A DNA stretch of 64,000 nucleotides from positions 124,001 to 188,000 of the forward strand of contig CALYLX010000159.1 of NCBI GenBank assembly GCA_944990035.1, read 5' to 3'. This stretch comes from Clitopilus passeckerianus (lineage: Eukaryota; Basidiomycota; Agaricomycetes; Agaricales; Entolomataceae). Below, piece after piece: positions 10,488 to 22,500 of this stretch (position 1 is its first letter; each line of letters starts with the position of its first letter). The position numbers and the translations under genes are program-made. Under the pieces are notes generated by a model that ran no database searches, was not told the DNA's origin, and saw only the letters and a list, made by a program, of their open reading frames with translations.

Positions 10488-13400
10488 GGGTAATTGCTAG
10501 AGTACCGACGCGATCTAGAATGCCGATGTTAAATTTTCCTTTCTGGTTCCATCCACAAAGCAAAAGATTAATGGATGTCATCCTCTTGCACTAGTAGCTT
10601 CTGATCTGCACTCTGATGCCTCTTTTCTCAAAATTCCACGACTTTCGGCGATTTACACCGAAAGGGCTAGCTTCAGGAGCTCACAAAGCAGTAAGCTTGG
10701 GAGTTCGTCGTAACACGTGCAACGGTGATCAGACATTGATGGGCCCATGCGGGCATCTATTCAAAGTTGAAACCATTCAGAGCGCCTGCGGGCAAGTTTT
10801 CGTAGGTGGGAGGGTCACCGGCTATAAACTGTTTGGCCGGCGTGTCTACAAAAATGGCGTTCAAGGGCATTCCAATTGATCTGTGGGTCGCCATCAAGGT
10901 GCTGAGGACCGTGGAACGTGCCTCTTTTCTAGGTTTGATGTGGACCTAGAAGCGGCTGATGATGCGCCACGAGTAAATCTGTGCGTGCCCTGCGATTCTC
11001 GGCTATTTGCCTATTTTGTTCACATTCCTCCGCCCATCCACCTGATTCGTCTTTTCTTCGCCGCCGACCCTAACGATGAGCAATCCATCAGGCCTCATCA
11101 GAACATACCTCTCGTCATGGCGGCCGAGGCTAGCCAATAAACTTTGATATGCCCTGCAGGATTCTCATGCAGCCTTGCTTTAGGGCTTGGCCCCTGTCTT
11201 GAATGATTTACCAGGATTAACCGGGGACAATATCGAGGATCCGGCGATCTACAGCTTCACACCTCGGCGGAATAGATAAATTTTGTATTCAGCTTCCCCG
11301 ACAAGCTATGTTAGTCGATGGGCGCGATGGAATACATGATAGATATCTGTGGAGACCCTCATGTTCTTTTCTAGCAAAGTTGTGGGAACCAAGACCTACA
11401 TTTCCCAGTGGCGACTGTGTACTTACCCGTTCCTACTACCTGCTTTGTCGGAACGAGGACAGACTCGGAAGTCTGCTCCGTAATTCTGCTTTGTTGAGAC
11501 ACCTCGGGTCCTAAACCTCGACTGCGCGACACAACGCAACAGTGGCGCCCGATGGACCCGTGTCAGAGAGAACTCTGTTCAATCCGCATCGCCGACCATG
11601 TGCAATTGTCCAGCGGCGATTCAGTAACTAGGCACTGGCGACACCTGACACACGCATTGGCCATCTATCATATGGATATTTTTTTTCTAGTGTTTAATTT
11701 CCGTAGATGCCGAGGATGCACTACGTACAGTCTCCAGCGGACTTGGAGCACTAGAGGACCTGACACATGTACAAGCTTGTCCTACGACGATGAATCAGAA
11801 CTACTGGTCCTCCTGTCAAGCAACGGCATCGATCTTGATCTACTTCGTTGAAAACAGTTCTCATGATCGCCGAAGGCCCACAAAATTTGATTTAGTCCAT
11901 TCTTTCTCAAGACTGGACACTATGTCTACTCCTGGCGCAGAAGTGTGGAGGGAGTTCGGAACGGGAGAGCTTGTGGACATTTGAATGAATCGACAGATTA
12001 GGGACAATGGTCGGGCAGTTAGGGAGGTTCGCTCTTGGCGGGGATCAGGTCTGGACTCCTCTGCGGCAGGCCACTCACACCATAGGGCCATTCGGCATCA
12101 GCTAGCGCCTGTTGAGCAAACGACATCATATTGGGTCAAAGCGCCATTGTCGGCGAGGAAAGGTACTCGCACCGGTACGCACTTCCTGTTATTTTGAAAT
12201 TGCAGTCGGTTTTAGTAGTCAAAGCTGGTGCGTCCCCGAGAAAGAAGTGATCTTCTACGATGGGAAGGAAACCGTTCGGCAGCCCGCTCCTCCCTAGATA
12301 GCGTTTGAGCGCAGATAAATGAGCAATATTGACGGGAAAGGTTAGCTTGCCATTGATACCAGCGGAATCGCAAGACTAACATGTGCGATCCACGTTTTCG
12401 ACTTCAGATCAACAGTAATTAAAAATTTGCTGGAGGTGATCTACAGCTATCCAGACTTTCGTCTCGCCCTCTAGCATGCTGTATATTTCCAAGGGGTTGA
12501 TGAATCCCCTGTACACAGGAATTGCGGTTAGCGTAATACATAGTTGGTTTACAGGAGATAATGGGTCTGACCCCTCTTGGGGTCGTCAAACAAGCATCCC
12601 AATATCTCTGCCCCCAAAGCCTTCCCATAGATTATCTGATTTGACCATTCCGATAGACGTTTCTCTGTGGAATGGTCTTCAGCGGGTTGGCGACGACATA
12701 CGGTAACCTACTATAGCCCAGGACCGCACAGCAACGGCTGCGGTGCCGCTCCGATTTCCGATCAAAAGTGACGTTTTGCTTGCTAGTAATTGCTACTAGC
12801 TGCCGTCGCAAGCACATGTAAATACTTGCCGCCGACTTTTCCGTCGGGTTTCGGGCCCAATATACCGAAGTTCTCCACCCATCAGACTCATTGAGAGGCA
12901 ACCCTGCTGTACCAAATCGTTTCTCGCGGTTTCGAAGCATTGGGCGGAGCTCCGCTAAGATGGACCGAACACCCGAGCGATAACCCTTGTATCAAGCTCG
13001 CCTCAAGTTCCGGAAGATGAATGAACTGGACGCCAATCCAGAGTTTGTTACGGACGGCGGTAACTGTGCTTCATTCATCGGCTTTGATCCATGCGCATGG
13101 ATTGCTACCAGCAACTGGGCTATTAACGACGTCATGAAGGGCATTATCTGCTTTGGGCATGCTGCATGTTCAGACCTCAGGTTGTCCAGGTTCTGCCACC
13201 ACGTACCCCGCATTCAATTCATTTCGCTTAGAACCGCCGTAGACTCCAACTCGTGAAGCGTTTCCACTCCTTGAATACGAGATCCGTTCAATGGTGCCAA
13301 ATTTACCTGCTAGCTCGGTCAAAGACGGCGCGCATGAAGAATGCTGTAAAGTCTGTCGACGCCGAGATAGGATTTTCATGTGCTTGCCCGTTCACACTCT

Positions 13401-14988
13401 AGTGCTTTGTTCTGTATATGTTCAGACTACTCTGGTGACCCTGACCGGAACATATGGCGGGTGAAAAAATCCCATCGTGACCGGTCAGGTAGAGTTTTAT
13501 CGCTCTCGTTATCTACCATCTCTCCTGATACCACGTCAAGCAAAGGCAAAAGTCTGTTCGGCCTCTGTATCCGGAAATTGTGAAGCCACTGTCAGCCTCG
13601 ACTTGATTTTTGCTATATGTAGAATAAGGGCAACTTTATTTGGCTTTCTGGGTTTACGCTGCCGCTTTTCGTCTAAACATGGTTGGCTCAGGTAGATCAA
13701 CGTAGACTTGCCAGCCCAAGAGGACCGAATGTCCGAGTACACATGAAGATAATTTGGTACTACGGGCATGCTCCGAGAATTGTATGGCTTTTACAACGCG
13801 AACATTCTGTCTATTAAAACGTCGATGTCGTCATGGCTCATTGATTGAGGTGCTGTGAAAGAGCCGCGCTCGTGGTCAATGAAAGAAAAAGCCGGTGAAT
13901 AGGAATTCGTTCCGATGGGAGGGTTAGGGCAGACTTTCGATCACGGCAAATTGACGACAGTTCATCATGGACTGACCCTGCCGGAACGTTTTCATCCAGC
14001 ACACGTTTGCATGATGCTATTCTGCCGCATTCCAATGCGCCGCAACTTGAATGCGGCAACATGGGTAGAGGGTTCACTGGGCCTGAAATTTGAAAGTTGA
14101 ATACCCGTCTCTGATAGGCCGGTAACTGGAAGTCTAGAACTTCATTTGGACATGCCTGATAGTTTCCGAATCTATCTGATGAAGCGTCAGAAAGACGAAT
14201 ATGGGCGTCCAAGTAGCTAAACCGTATTGCACATGGCTTTGAATATATTCGGGCCGTTTGCTCGTCTCTGCCTTTGCTCCAAGCTAGATATTCCTGTGAT
14301 TCGATTGCAAACCGCGGACTTGGAGGGAAAAACATAGGTTGACCCTAGTTAAAGTTATATTTCTGCCGGCTTACCGTCGGTTCACGCAGGCATTTCTCTT
14401 CCCCGCACTCGACATATCATGATCCTGGTCTACCTCAGCTATCTGATAGAAATAGGTCCCGCTTTACATCCCCGGAGGCATATCGTACCAGACCTAAGTT
14501 CGCTCAGGTGATGATATCAATGCCTACCCGGAGTCTACAGAGTCCGAATATGGAGACATTAACCCAATAGCTTGGCCCGGCGATTTCGAAAAGGCAAAGA
14601 ATATACGGGAGAACGGTACGTAGTTCCCGATAGGAATGGAGACGATTGAGTTGGCCTGCAATCGCGATACGTTGGACCTCGCTGCCCAACTCTGTTCGTT
14701 TCGGTTTCAAGAAGAGGTACATCATGTTCAAGTTCGAGACAGCTACGGGCGTCGTTGCTGCGTTCCAGTATGTGGGCAAGAATCAGAACGTTCGATAGAC
14801 GAGTGCCACCAATTCAGCACGTTGCCGCACGTGAAAGGCTTAGGGCCGGCTAGACCGTCATCAATGCAATCAAGACCAGTTGCTCATATTCTGCTACGTT
14901 CTCGTTGTTCCCAACGTTCATGGCATTTTGGCCGTGAAAACGCTCTCAACGACTCCTTTATACGACCCAACTTGCAAGAAGATCAATA
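10488..14988. other. Gene-poor 4.5 kb stretch
   Basis: No domain, splice-consistent model or repeat family could be supported over this length on either strand. Frames such as 13838-14335 (-) and 11552-11851 (+) look like chance. The only structured object is a possible LTR with an adjoining primer-binding-like site near 11309-11560, listed separately. Confidence 0.4.
11309..11559 (+). mobile_element. Possible LTR-retrotransposon relic (solo LTR plus PBS-like site)
   Basis: A 233-bp stretch starts TGTTAG and ends GCAACA (11309-11541), so its ends form the short TGTT...AACA inverted repeat usual for LTRs. One base further is TGGCGCCCGATGGACCC (11543-11559), which resembles a retroelement primer-binding site (TGGCGCC is common there). 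No second LTR copy and no gag or pol frame was seen nearby. The call rests on ends and position only and could be chance. Confidence 0.25.
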
Positions 14989-16113
14989 ATGGACGATATA
15001 GCAACAATTTCGAGGTGAGCGGGTTGCCACAGGACATGCCGAGCTGTGCGCCTAATAAAATTTCGATTTTACAGTGAAATTTGGTCACGACTCCCAGTTG
15101 AATTGCTCAGGGAGATTGTACTTTATCTTGGGTCTACGAGCACCCATGCAGCCTGCCAACTTCGCCTTGTGTCGCGCCACACTAACATCTGGATCCTCCC
15201 ACTTCTGTTTCGCTCTCTCAAATTGACGACACCGGAGCACGTCTCCCGATTCGCATCTACACTCCTACCCAAACGACGGCATTTCATTCCAGCTCTTAAA
15301 TCTACGCTCCACAAAGCACCAAGACCGCTCTCCTCATACGGGATCGAGAATCTGGCCATTGTAGTCAAGCCCCGTTTGCCATCTGTGGAAACCGGGTTGG
15401 CCAGTGTGGCACCAGCCTTTACGCATGTAAAGCAACTAGCAATAGCGAGCCAGAATCTTTCATCCAATGCTCACTGGCTGCGCCAACATGCAATTCGTCC
15501 ACAGCACATGTTCCTGCTGCATTTTGGCTACCCACACATGGTCAACTTCAAGGAGCCGATTTTCGAGCACGTCAGCCACTTATTCACCTCCGTGCTCTTT
15601 GGCCACCGCCAGACGTCTGTTGCAGACCTGCCCAGCTTGACACACCTGGCAGTGCAGACGAGGTTCAATTTGGGTGTCGTTCCTGCCCAAACGATCCTGA
15701 AACAACTGCAGCAAATTTTGGAGACGACCCCCAACCTACGACATCTCGTGCTCGTTATCAGCATGCGTGATCAGCTAGAACAATCGTTGGACACCTGGCT
15801 CGATTATCTGCAAGCGCTCCGGCAGGATAAAAGATTCCAGGTCATCCCAGGATACGATGACGTCCAGCTGGAATGGCAGATGGCCATCGACGGAAACCCA
15901 ACCATATGGGAGAGGGCGAGATGTTGGTGGAGCATGGATCCGGAGGACGAAGTGGTCAAGCTCGAACATCGCCAGGCTATCGTCGCCCACGCGGAGAAGA
16001 CTCGCAAGCATAAACGCAAGCCATCAGATATCGTCTGGGATGTCGACATGGCGCAGAGCGACAACTACTTTCACGAGGATATCGATCCGACTGAGCGAAG
16101 CGAAGCTGTATAA
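14989..16113 (+). CDS. F-box domain protein, 2 exons
   Basis: A first exon of 26 nt (14989-15014) encodes MDDIATIS; a 60-nt intron (15015-15074, GTGAGC...TTACAG) joins in frame to the main exon, giving 354 aa. Residues 9-50 form an F-box of the fungal type: SEIWSRLPVELLREIVLYLG, then CQLRLVSRHTNIWILPLLFRSL. The rest shows leucine-spaced segments such as LPSLTHLAV and TTPNLRHLVLVIS without clear LRR motifs, then a basic-acidic tail. F-box proteins supply substrates to SCF ubiquitin ligases; Agaricomycetes carry large families of such orphan F-box proteins. The target is unknown. Confidence 0.82.
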
Positions 16114-18202
16114 CCTTCCTTCGGTCCCCGCCGACACCATGTTCTCTCGCAGCCGTTGCGCAAGATTTTTCCCAAACTCAACCCGAGGTCGACATACACC
16201 CCATCTGCACCATATGCCGCCGCTCCGTCACCACGAATTGCACGACTAGCCCCATACTGCCCTATTGATCACCTGCAATCCCTGACTGGCATTGGCGTTA
16301 CTATCCCTCGGTGCCCGTATGTGTGGCTCTGTGAGCATGTACACCCCGGAATTCTCCTTGACCTTCTGTTCCTCGCCGGAACTCAAAAACTCAGCGTCGA
16401 GAATTTCGTTGGCTCCTCTTAATTTTCCGGCTGTCATTACGATTTCCTTTTTAGGGCATTGCTTTGTACTGAGGGCAAACGTCTTCGAAATTTCCATACG
16501 ACCGATATTCACTGTACCATACAAGCTCATCCCGCACTCCATCCTACTGTACCCATTATCGCTTTCCTTTGCATATTTCCTTTTTGCGCTGCGTCCTTCG
16601 ACTTTTCCCCGCGCTGTCCGACCTGCATGACCTCACTAGTCCCTTTCACTCTGCTTCGATTATTTCTCCCACATTTCTCAGATTTCTGCCAACATTTTTC
16701 AGTTACAGTCACGCCACAAACCCGATCTACAAACCCCCGCAGTCCTTGGTCGTCTTCACGCTTTACACTCCTGGCCAACTTTTGCATTGCTATCATTCCT
16801 CGTATTTTACCCTCGAATCCGTCGATACCTTGTGACATCTGACGCCCACGAAGGAACCATCTTCACAAAGTGGTTCCATAGGACGTTGTTGGCGGCTACT
16901 GTCGTCAGCGGTATGCCTATCCTCAGTGACCCACTTGTGGTTCCATCGACTCTGCCAACGTTTTGCCATGTCAGCATATCCCTGGCGAATCGCTCAACTG
17001 CCGACTTGTCAACTCCCAGGTACACGGTACACAATAATGCGGCATACCCATGCCTATTATCCGTTTACACGACGCTTAGCAATTATCCCAAGTATGCGGA
17101 TCATGGTTCACTTCGTCGTTCTTGATATCCGCCGGTGGCAATAAGGATCAGAACTTCAATCAAGAATATGCCAACGACTGGTTGACTTTTCGAGGTACGG
17201 GAACATACTGCTTTGGGACGATGGTTTGATCTCTGACGTGTGTTGATCTTCAGACTTCGGTCACCATAATTGAGCGGCTTTGCTCAGCCTTGCTCACCGT
17301 AGCACGTGCAACGATGATGATAAGCCACCGGTGTTCGAGAAGATCCACACCCTCGATTATTGACCGTATGTTTCTACCTTCCATTTCTATCAATTGTGCC
17401 TATGCTGACGAGGGTCTGATTCAAGGACTGTCGGGAGGCAAGAACGATCATAGATGACGCAGCCGCTATTCCAGGTCACTAGTTTCGGGGTGCAGATCTA
17501 TCCATCTTCGCTTCCATCCGTGAAGAAGGTCTGCTTGCCCTAGAAGCACCACAATTTTCGCTGGCGTGTTGACAGATTACACATCTAGATGTACATTTTT
17601 GAGGTCATTTATTGTGTATTAGGGTTCAATTTCGATTCTATTCAATATTTCTTGGACTATTTACACCTGCTTGGCCCTATCTAAACGGGCACACCGCAAG
17701 CCAAGTAGCTCCCGTTATGCCACACCGCCATCCTGGCGAAAATTGTGCTTGGACTTGAAGGACCCGACCTCTGCTCCTTGCATTCGGCGTAGCACCAACG
17801 CAACTTTTAGCTCCAGACACACCGGTTACACAGCCTCCCAAATACACCCAAGTTCTAAGGAATCTTATCTTATCTTGAACGCCTTTTGCGCGGCATCAGG
17901 CGGGCTTATTCTAATGGAATAACATAAGCGTTATTTGGCCCATTGACCACTGACGACCTTGTATTTGCATCATGACAAGGTCGCGAAGGCTTGTGCAAAG
18001 TCCTGGCCATGATTTTCTATCCTTTTCTCGCTTGCTCTAACAACGCCGTCTTCACAGCATCCCAGTGCTCTCCCCGGGCTTGGTCCCTTGACTGACACTG
18101 CCTCGTGCCCTGCAGAATCGAACTCGTGGATCAAAGCATTTGATCATCTACCAGAATCCTCCTTTTCACCTATCGACGTTTCTTCGTTCTGCGAGAACCA
18201 CC
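16114..18202. other. Intergenic, 2.1 kb, pyrimidine-rich; no gene recognised
   Basis: From about 16150 to 16900 the plus strand is rich in C and T, which opens many long but meaningless frames. Nothing between 17000 and 18200 resembles a known family. The last part is the promoter and leader of the DUF6699 gene. Confidence 0.4.
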
Positions 18203-19393
18203 ATGAGTGGCTCAGAAGAAAGTCACGAGAGGCCGTACTTCGAACAGCACGGAGGTTTCTATCGCTCTGTCAGCGATGTATCAACGCCATGGAGAGCCAG
18301 TCCAGTCCTCAATAAACCAAAGCCAGCGCCATATTTCTATGCCAAATTTTCCGTTCCGGACCTCCCGTTGCCTTCTACCGCTCTATGGAGCGCCACCACT
18401 ATACCCCATAAACCAGCTATCAACAACAAGCAGAAACGAAAACTACTTCGGTTCCTAAGGTCTCTCGTGTCGCCTAAGCCCGCAAAACGTGTGTCAGATT
18501 TTTTGTCCAATTCTCAGGACCGAGGACTGACGTTATATTGATGCAGAACCAAGCTCACCTTTGACGCCGCCACCACCCATCCCTCAGAGTCCTGAAGTTG
18601 TACCAGTACCTCTACGTGACTGGAAAGCTTGGGGTTACTACGCATGCCCCGTGGTCGACGGAGTAACTGTCCGGAACTATCGTATGTCACCATATCGTCA
18701 CATTTCGCCACAGAAGCTCATCCTCCTCCAGCTCCCCACCCCGACCCTCCTTCCCTTGACTTTGAAGCTGTCTTCCTGGATCTTCGCGATGATGATGGCA
18801 CCGCCCATCCAGAACGGTGGATACCTGGCCTTCAACATCCCTCCCTACCGCCACGTCCTTCAAGGTGGCTTTCACCAGTGAAAGGCCAACCCAACCTCTT
18901 TCCCTGGGAGCTGCAGCTGAACCCATTTTTGCAACACCGACCATTTGGCTCTGCCCCACTATGCTGGAATTTGAACCAGCAGGAACAACTCTATGGCGAA
19001 ACCAATGCCTTCTGGCTCGACGAGCAGGACCTTGCTCAACCAGCGACATACCCCTTCGTCACACACATGTACATCAATGGGATCGCCGACTTCCCTGGAG
19101 AACGATTCTCTTGGCCATGTATGATCACCAATTGGAACGGTATCACATGCCGGGATGTCTTCAACGCTCTGTATGAGACTCTGAACCAGCACATTTCAGA
19201 GGAAGAGTACACCCAGTGGACACGAAAAATCTACCAGAGGGATGCAGCACAGGCTGCATATCAGATACGAAGTATAAGAGACGGTCCAGACGGGATGAAG
19301 CGGGTCGATCTTCTGGGATTCAACAACTTCTTCCGTGGCCTGGAACCCCATCCCAATCGCGAAGGGTGGATGTTATTCACGGGATTAGCTTGA
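18203..19393 (+). CDS. DUF6699-family protein, 3 exons
   Basis: Exons are 18203-18488, 18547-18681 and most likely 18732-19393, giving about 360 aa. The first intron (58 nt) has donor GTGTGT. The second can be 50 nt (ending CTCCTCCAG) or 32 nt (ending GCCACAG); both keep the same frame. The N-terminal half is Pro-rich and low in conservation (PPPPIPQSPEVVPVPL). The C-terminal half has DUF6699 features: LQLNPFLQ, CWNLNQQEQL, the aromatic ATYPFVTHMYI, then WPCMITNWNGITCRDVFNALYETLNQHISEEEY and FFRGLEP. DUF6699 is nearly confined to basidiomycetes and its function is not known. The convergent helicase relic ends only 176 bp downstream. Confidence 0.8.
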
Positions 19394-19568
19394 CCTGTAT
19401 CGTCACCAACCTCTTTACTTCCCTCCTTGGTTGCATCTTGTCGGCCCCGCCCTACCATATCTTGCATTGCTATCACCTTATCGCATTTACGTACTTTCAC
19501 TTTGCATTTACAATATACCCACAATCATCGTTCTCATTCGCATACCACCCAAAAATACATTGTACACA

Positions 19569-22500
19569 TTACGCCCACATAGCCTTGAATTTTGCCTCAA
19601 ACTCATCCGTCGCCGCACATACAACTTCATAAGCCTTCCAATCTGCCTGGTTACACCCTTTGGCTTCGCCGTTATCCCACCCGCGTCGTCTTCATCTTCA
19701 TTAAACCGTCCAACGTTGACCTCTTCTTCGCCATCGCCGTCTTCAGCTATGGGGTCGAATGATTGGCTGCTAGGGGTTTTGTCGAAATCTTCAGTCCCCG
19801 CTTTAGGATTGGCGTCCATTGATGATGACCTTGTGAGAAGCGGTTCCAGTGCAGTCCTGATGGTCTTCAACTTCAATACGAAGTCGTCAAGCAGATACCA
19901 GATGTCTCCTCTGCGGATGCCATTGGCAGCAGCAAGGGTGCTGACTTGGCCATGCGTGTAGAAGTCGAGGAGATAGGCGTTCAGGCACTTGCCTCCATCT
20001 TCGTGCCCTCCAGTTAGAGAGGAGTTCAACCCGTTTAATGATGGGAGGGCGTGTTCGTGGAGATACAGACCATCACGTATGGTGTTAGCCAGCTCCTTGA
20101 CGTGGGCGTAGGAATCGCCGTGACCCGAGTTTGCAACGAATGCAGAGCGAGCGGAGAATTTGAGAGCCGTTTCTCGGAATTGGGAGCGTAGAGATGAAAA
20201 TGCGTCCGTACCCGAATACGATGTCTTGCTCAGCGGAAGTGTGTCATCGACCCCGAGATGGTCTGCTCGGTTGCTCGCGTAAGATATCATGTATCCCACC
20301 GATGACTGTAGGACGAGCTCGTCGTATGCTCGCAGAATCTTGAAGGGTGCTTCCGGGAGTGGAGGTAGGAGAATAATGGAGGGATATTTCTTGGACATCT
20401 GGCTCCGGTACGTTTCATCGGCCAGTACCTGTGGCAAGTAACGGCGTCCAAAGAGATGTGCCATGACCAATATGAACTCGCGTTGAACTTTATCAGAATC
20501 ATTCTCTGCACAAATGGCGTGAAGTACGCCTTGTTGTAAAAGCGTTACTAGTAGAAAGTTGCTGGGCTCAGTATACTAGGAAGAAGTTAGATTTATTAAG
20601 TCGATAGAAGACTTGGGACATACATATAGATGAGCAGCTATAGCGGAGAGGTTGATTGGCCGCCCTCTCTCGTCAATGAGACGACTCCGCCTGAGTAATT
20701 CGATACTGAACCAGACGTGGTGAGATAGTTGCTGACGATCCATTCGGGATCTGAATCCAACTTGAGGCATCGACAGGATACCTGTTACGGCACTTGTTGC
20801 TATTGGCGCGTAGTCGGAACCTTCCAGTAGATTAAGAAGCCGCATCGTAAGGGTGGATGTGATAGGGAAGCTTCCTCCCAGCACTGGGAGCTGAGAAAGC
20901 ACAAGGCGTTGGACTCGATCATAGCTGATGCCATAGAATATGACGTTTCCCAAGAGATCGTAGCCACGTCGCCCAGCACGACCACCACATTGCCAATACT
21001 GGTTTGATAGGTAGACAGGTCAGAAGAGCGGTGGTGATAATGACCTGATGTAAACTGACCATGAGCGCCGTAAGATACGGAGAATCCCCAGAGAATATGC
21101 ATGTTTTCGCAGGCGCGTTTATACCCAGAGCCAGAGTGCCTACAAAGCTAGGTTGGTACTGAACTCATCGACGTCGTCGAGAAACTGCCACCTGTGGCAA
21201 TGATAACTCTCACGTATCCTCTCCTGAAAAGGCTAGTGAACTCATATTAGCCAAAACTCAAGCATTAGAGCGATAGAAGATGCAGCTCACCCCTCGACAA
21301 GCGATCTGTAGCGTTTGTTCATACCAGCGTGATGGACGGCGATGCCTCTCTTGAGTGCGCCTATGGCCCACCTCTCGGTCGTTGTCCACCTCTCCAGTTC
21401 TCGCACTTCGGCTTCCAGTTCAGACCTTGAGTAGCCGCACCGTAAGCCAGCAAATGAAAATTCCTCCGACGGTTCAGAGGGATCAAATACACTTTGCCAA
21501 GGGACCACGGAAGCTGCCGTTGCTTCATTATCATCCGACTTCTGCTTCTTCGAACGTTCAGCCTGGCGTTTCTCACTTCTTCGAGTTGGCCTTCCATCTC
21601 TCCTATTCGCTTAACTTGGCTTGCTAAGACTTGCTATTCGATCGATGAGTTTCCTCTGCAGTCTCCAACGACCGTAGAATAGTCTGAGCCATGATTTCGC
21701 ACTCCGTACGATCAAAGTTGAAGATAATTGCCGGCTAAAGAGTCATTCAGAGACAACGTAACGGAGACGGAGAAATAACGCACGAGCTCGCCCCTCGTAT
21801 TCAAATCGTCCAATAAATGTATGAGGTTATTCTTAAAAACCTCCTTCGAGGGAAGAGATGCTAGGACCTCGCGTTTTGAGGCGAGCTTGGAATTTTCCAA
21901 AGTAGAAATAACTCGGGATAGCGCTTCGGAGTGTGTTTGGAGGGCGCTTCTACCGACACTTCCTGAAATTACTTCTTTCAACTTCGCTTCGTACTCCAGA
22001 ACGTCACTCTGTCGCAAGAAAGTCGCAAGAAAGTCGTCTTCGATGAGAAGAAGGCAGTTGGCTCGAGACCCTCTATAGCATTTGAAAAGCTTCCTTCGCC
22101 CTTTAGTGCCTCATAGAGCGGTAACAGATCTCTGGGTTCCAGAGCCAGGTCCGGAGGTAAAGACCTAGCTCCGAAGGCCATCAGGGATATCGGGTGAAGA
22201 AAATGCAGCCTCTGGGATGGTCGGTGTGAAGCGAGGTCCTTGAAGGGGAACCCTGGTCGTTGGTGCAAATCATAGAAGAATTTTCGGAGGTGAGAGTATC
22301 GATGGGGCCATTGAATGAAGCGATGTTCAAATCTGTGAGCTCGTTGGACAGACTCAAGCCATTCGTTGAACAGCTCTGGTGAGCCGATTGTTGCGGATAG
22401 GCCACTGGAAGAGTCTCATCAACGGCTGTCACCCACACACTCATCAGGACTCACATAATTGGGCATGGTGCCAACAGGATGATTTACTCACACACAGCAC

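Noticed and set aside
13838..14335. 165-codon minus frame in the gene-poor region
   Set aside because: No recognisable family, no signal peptide or repeat, and no splice partners; it fits chance in this base composition.
16156..17144. Several overlapping 70-130 codon plus frames
   Set aside because: They arise from a C/T-rich stretch that lacks stop codons in several frames at once; no domain and no coherent start context.
18101..18140. Possible tRNA T-loop (GAATCGAAC, minus strand)
   Set aside because: The flanking bases do not form the T-stem and no acceptor or anticodon arm could be drawn. No tRNA was supported anywhere in the window.
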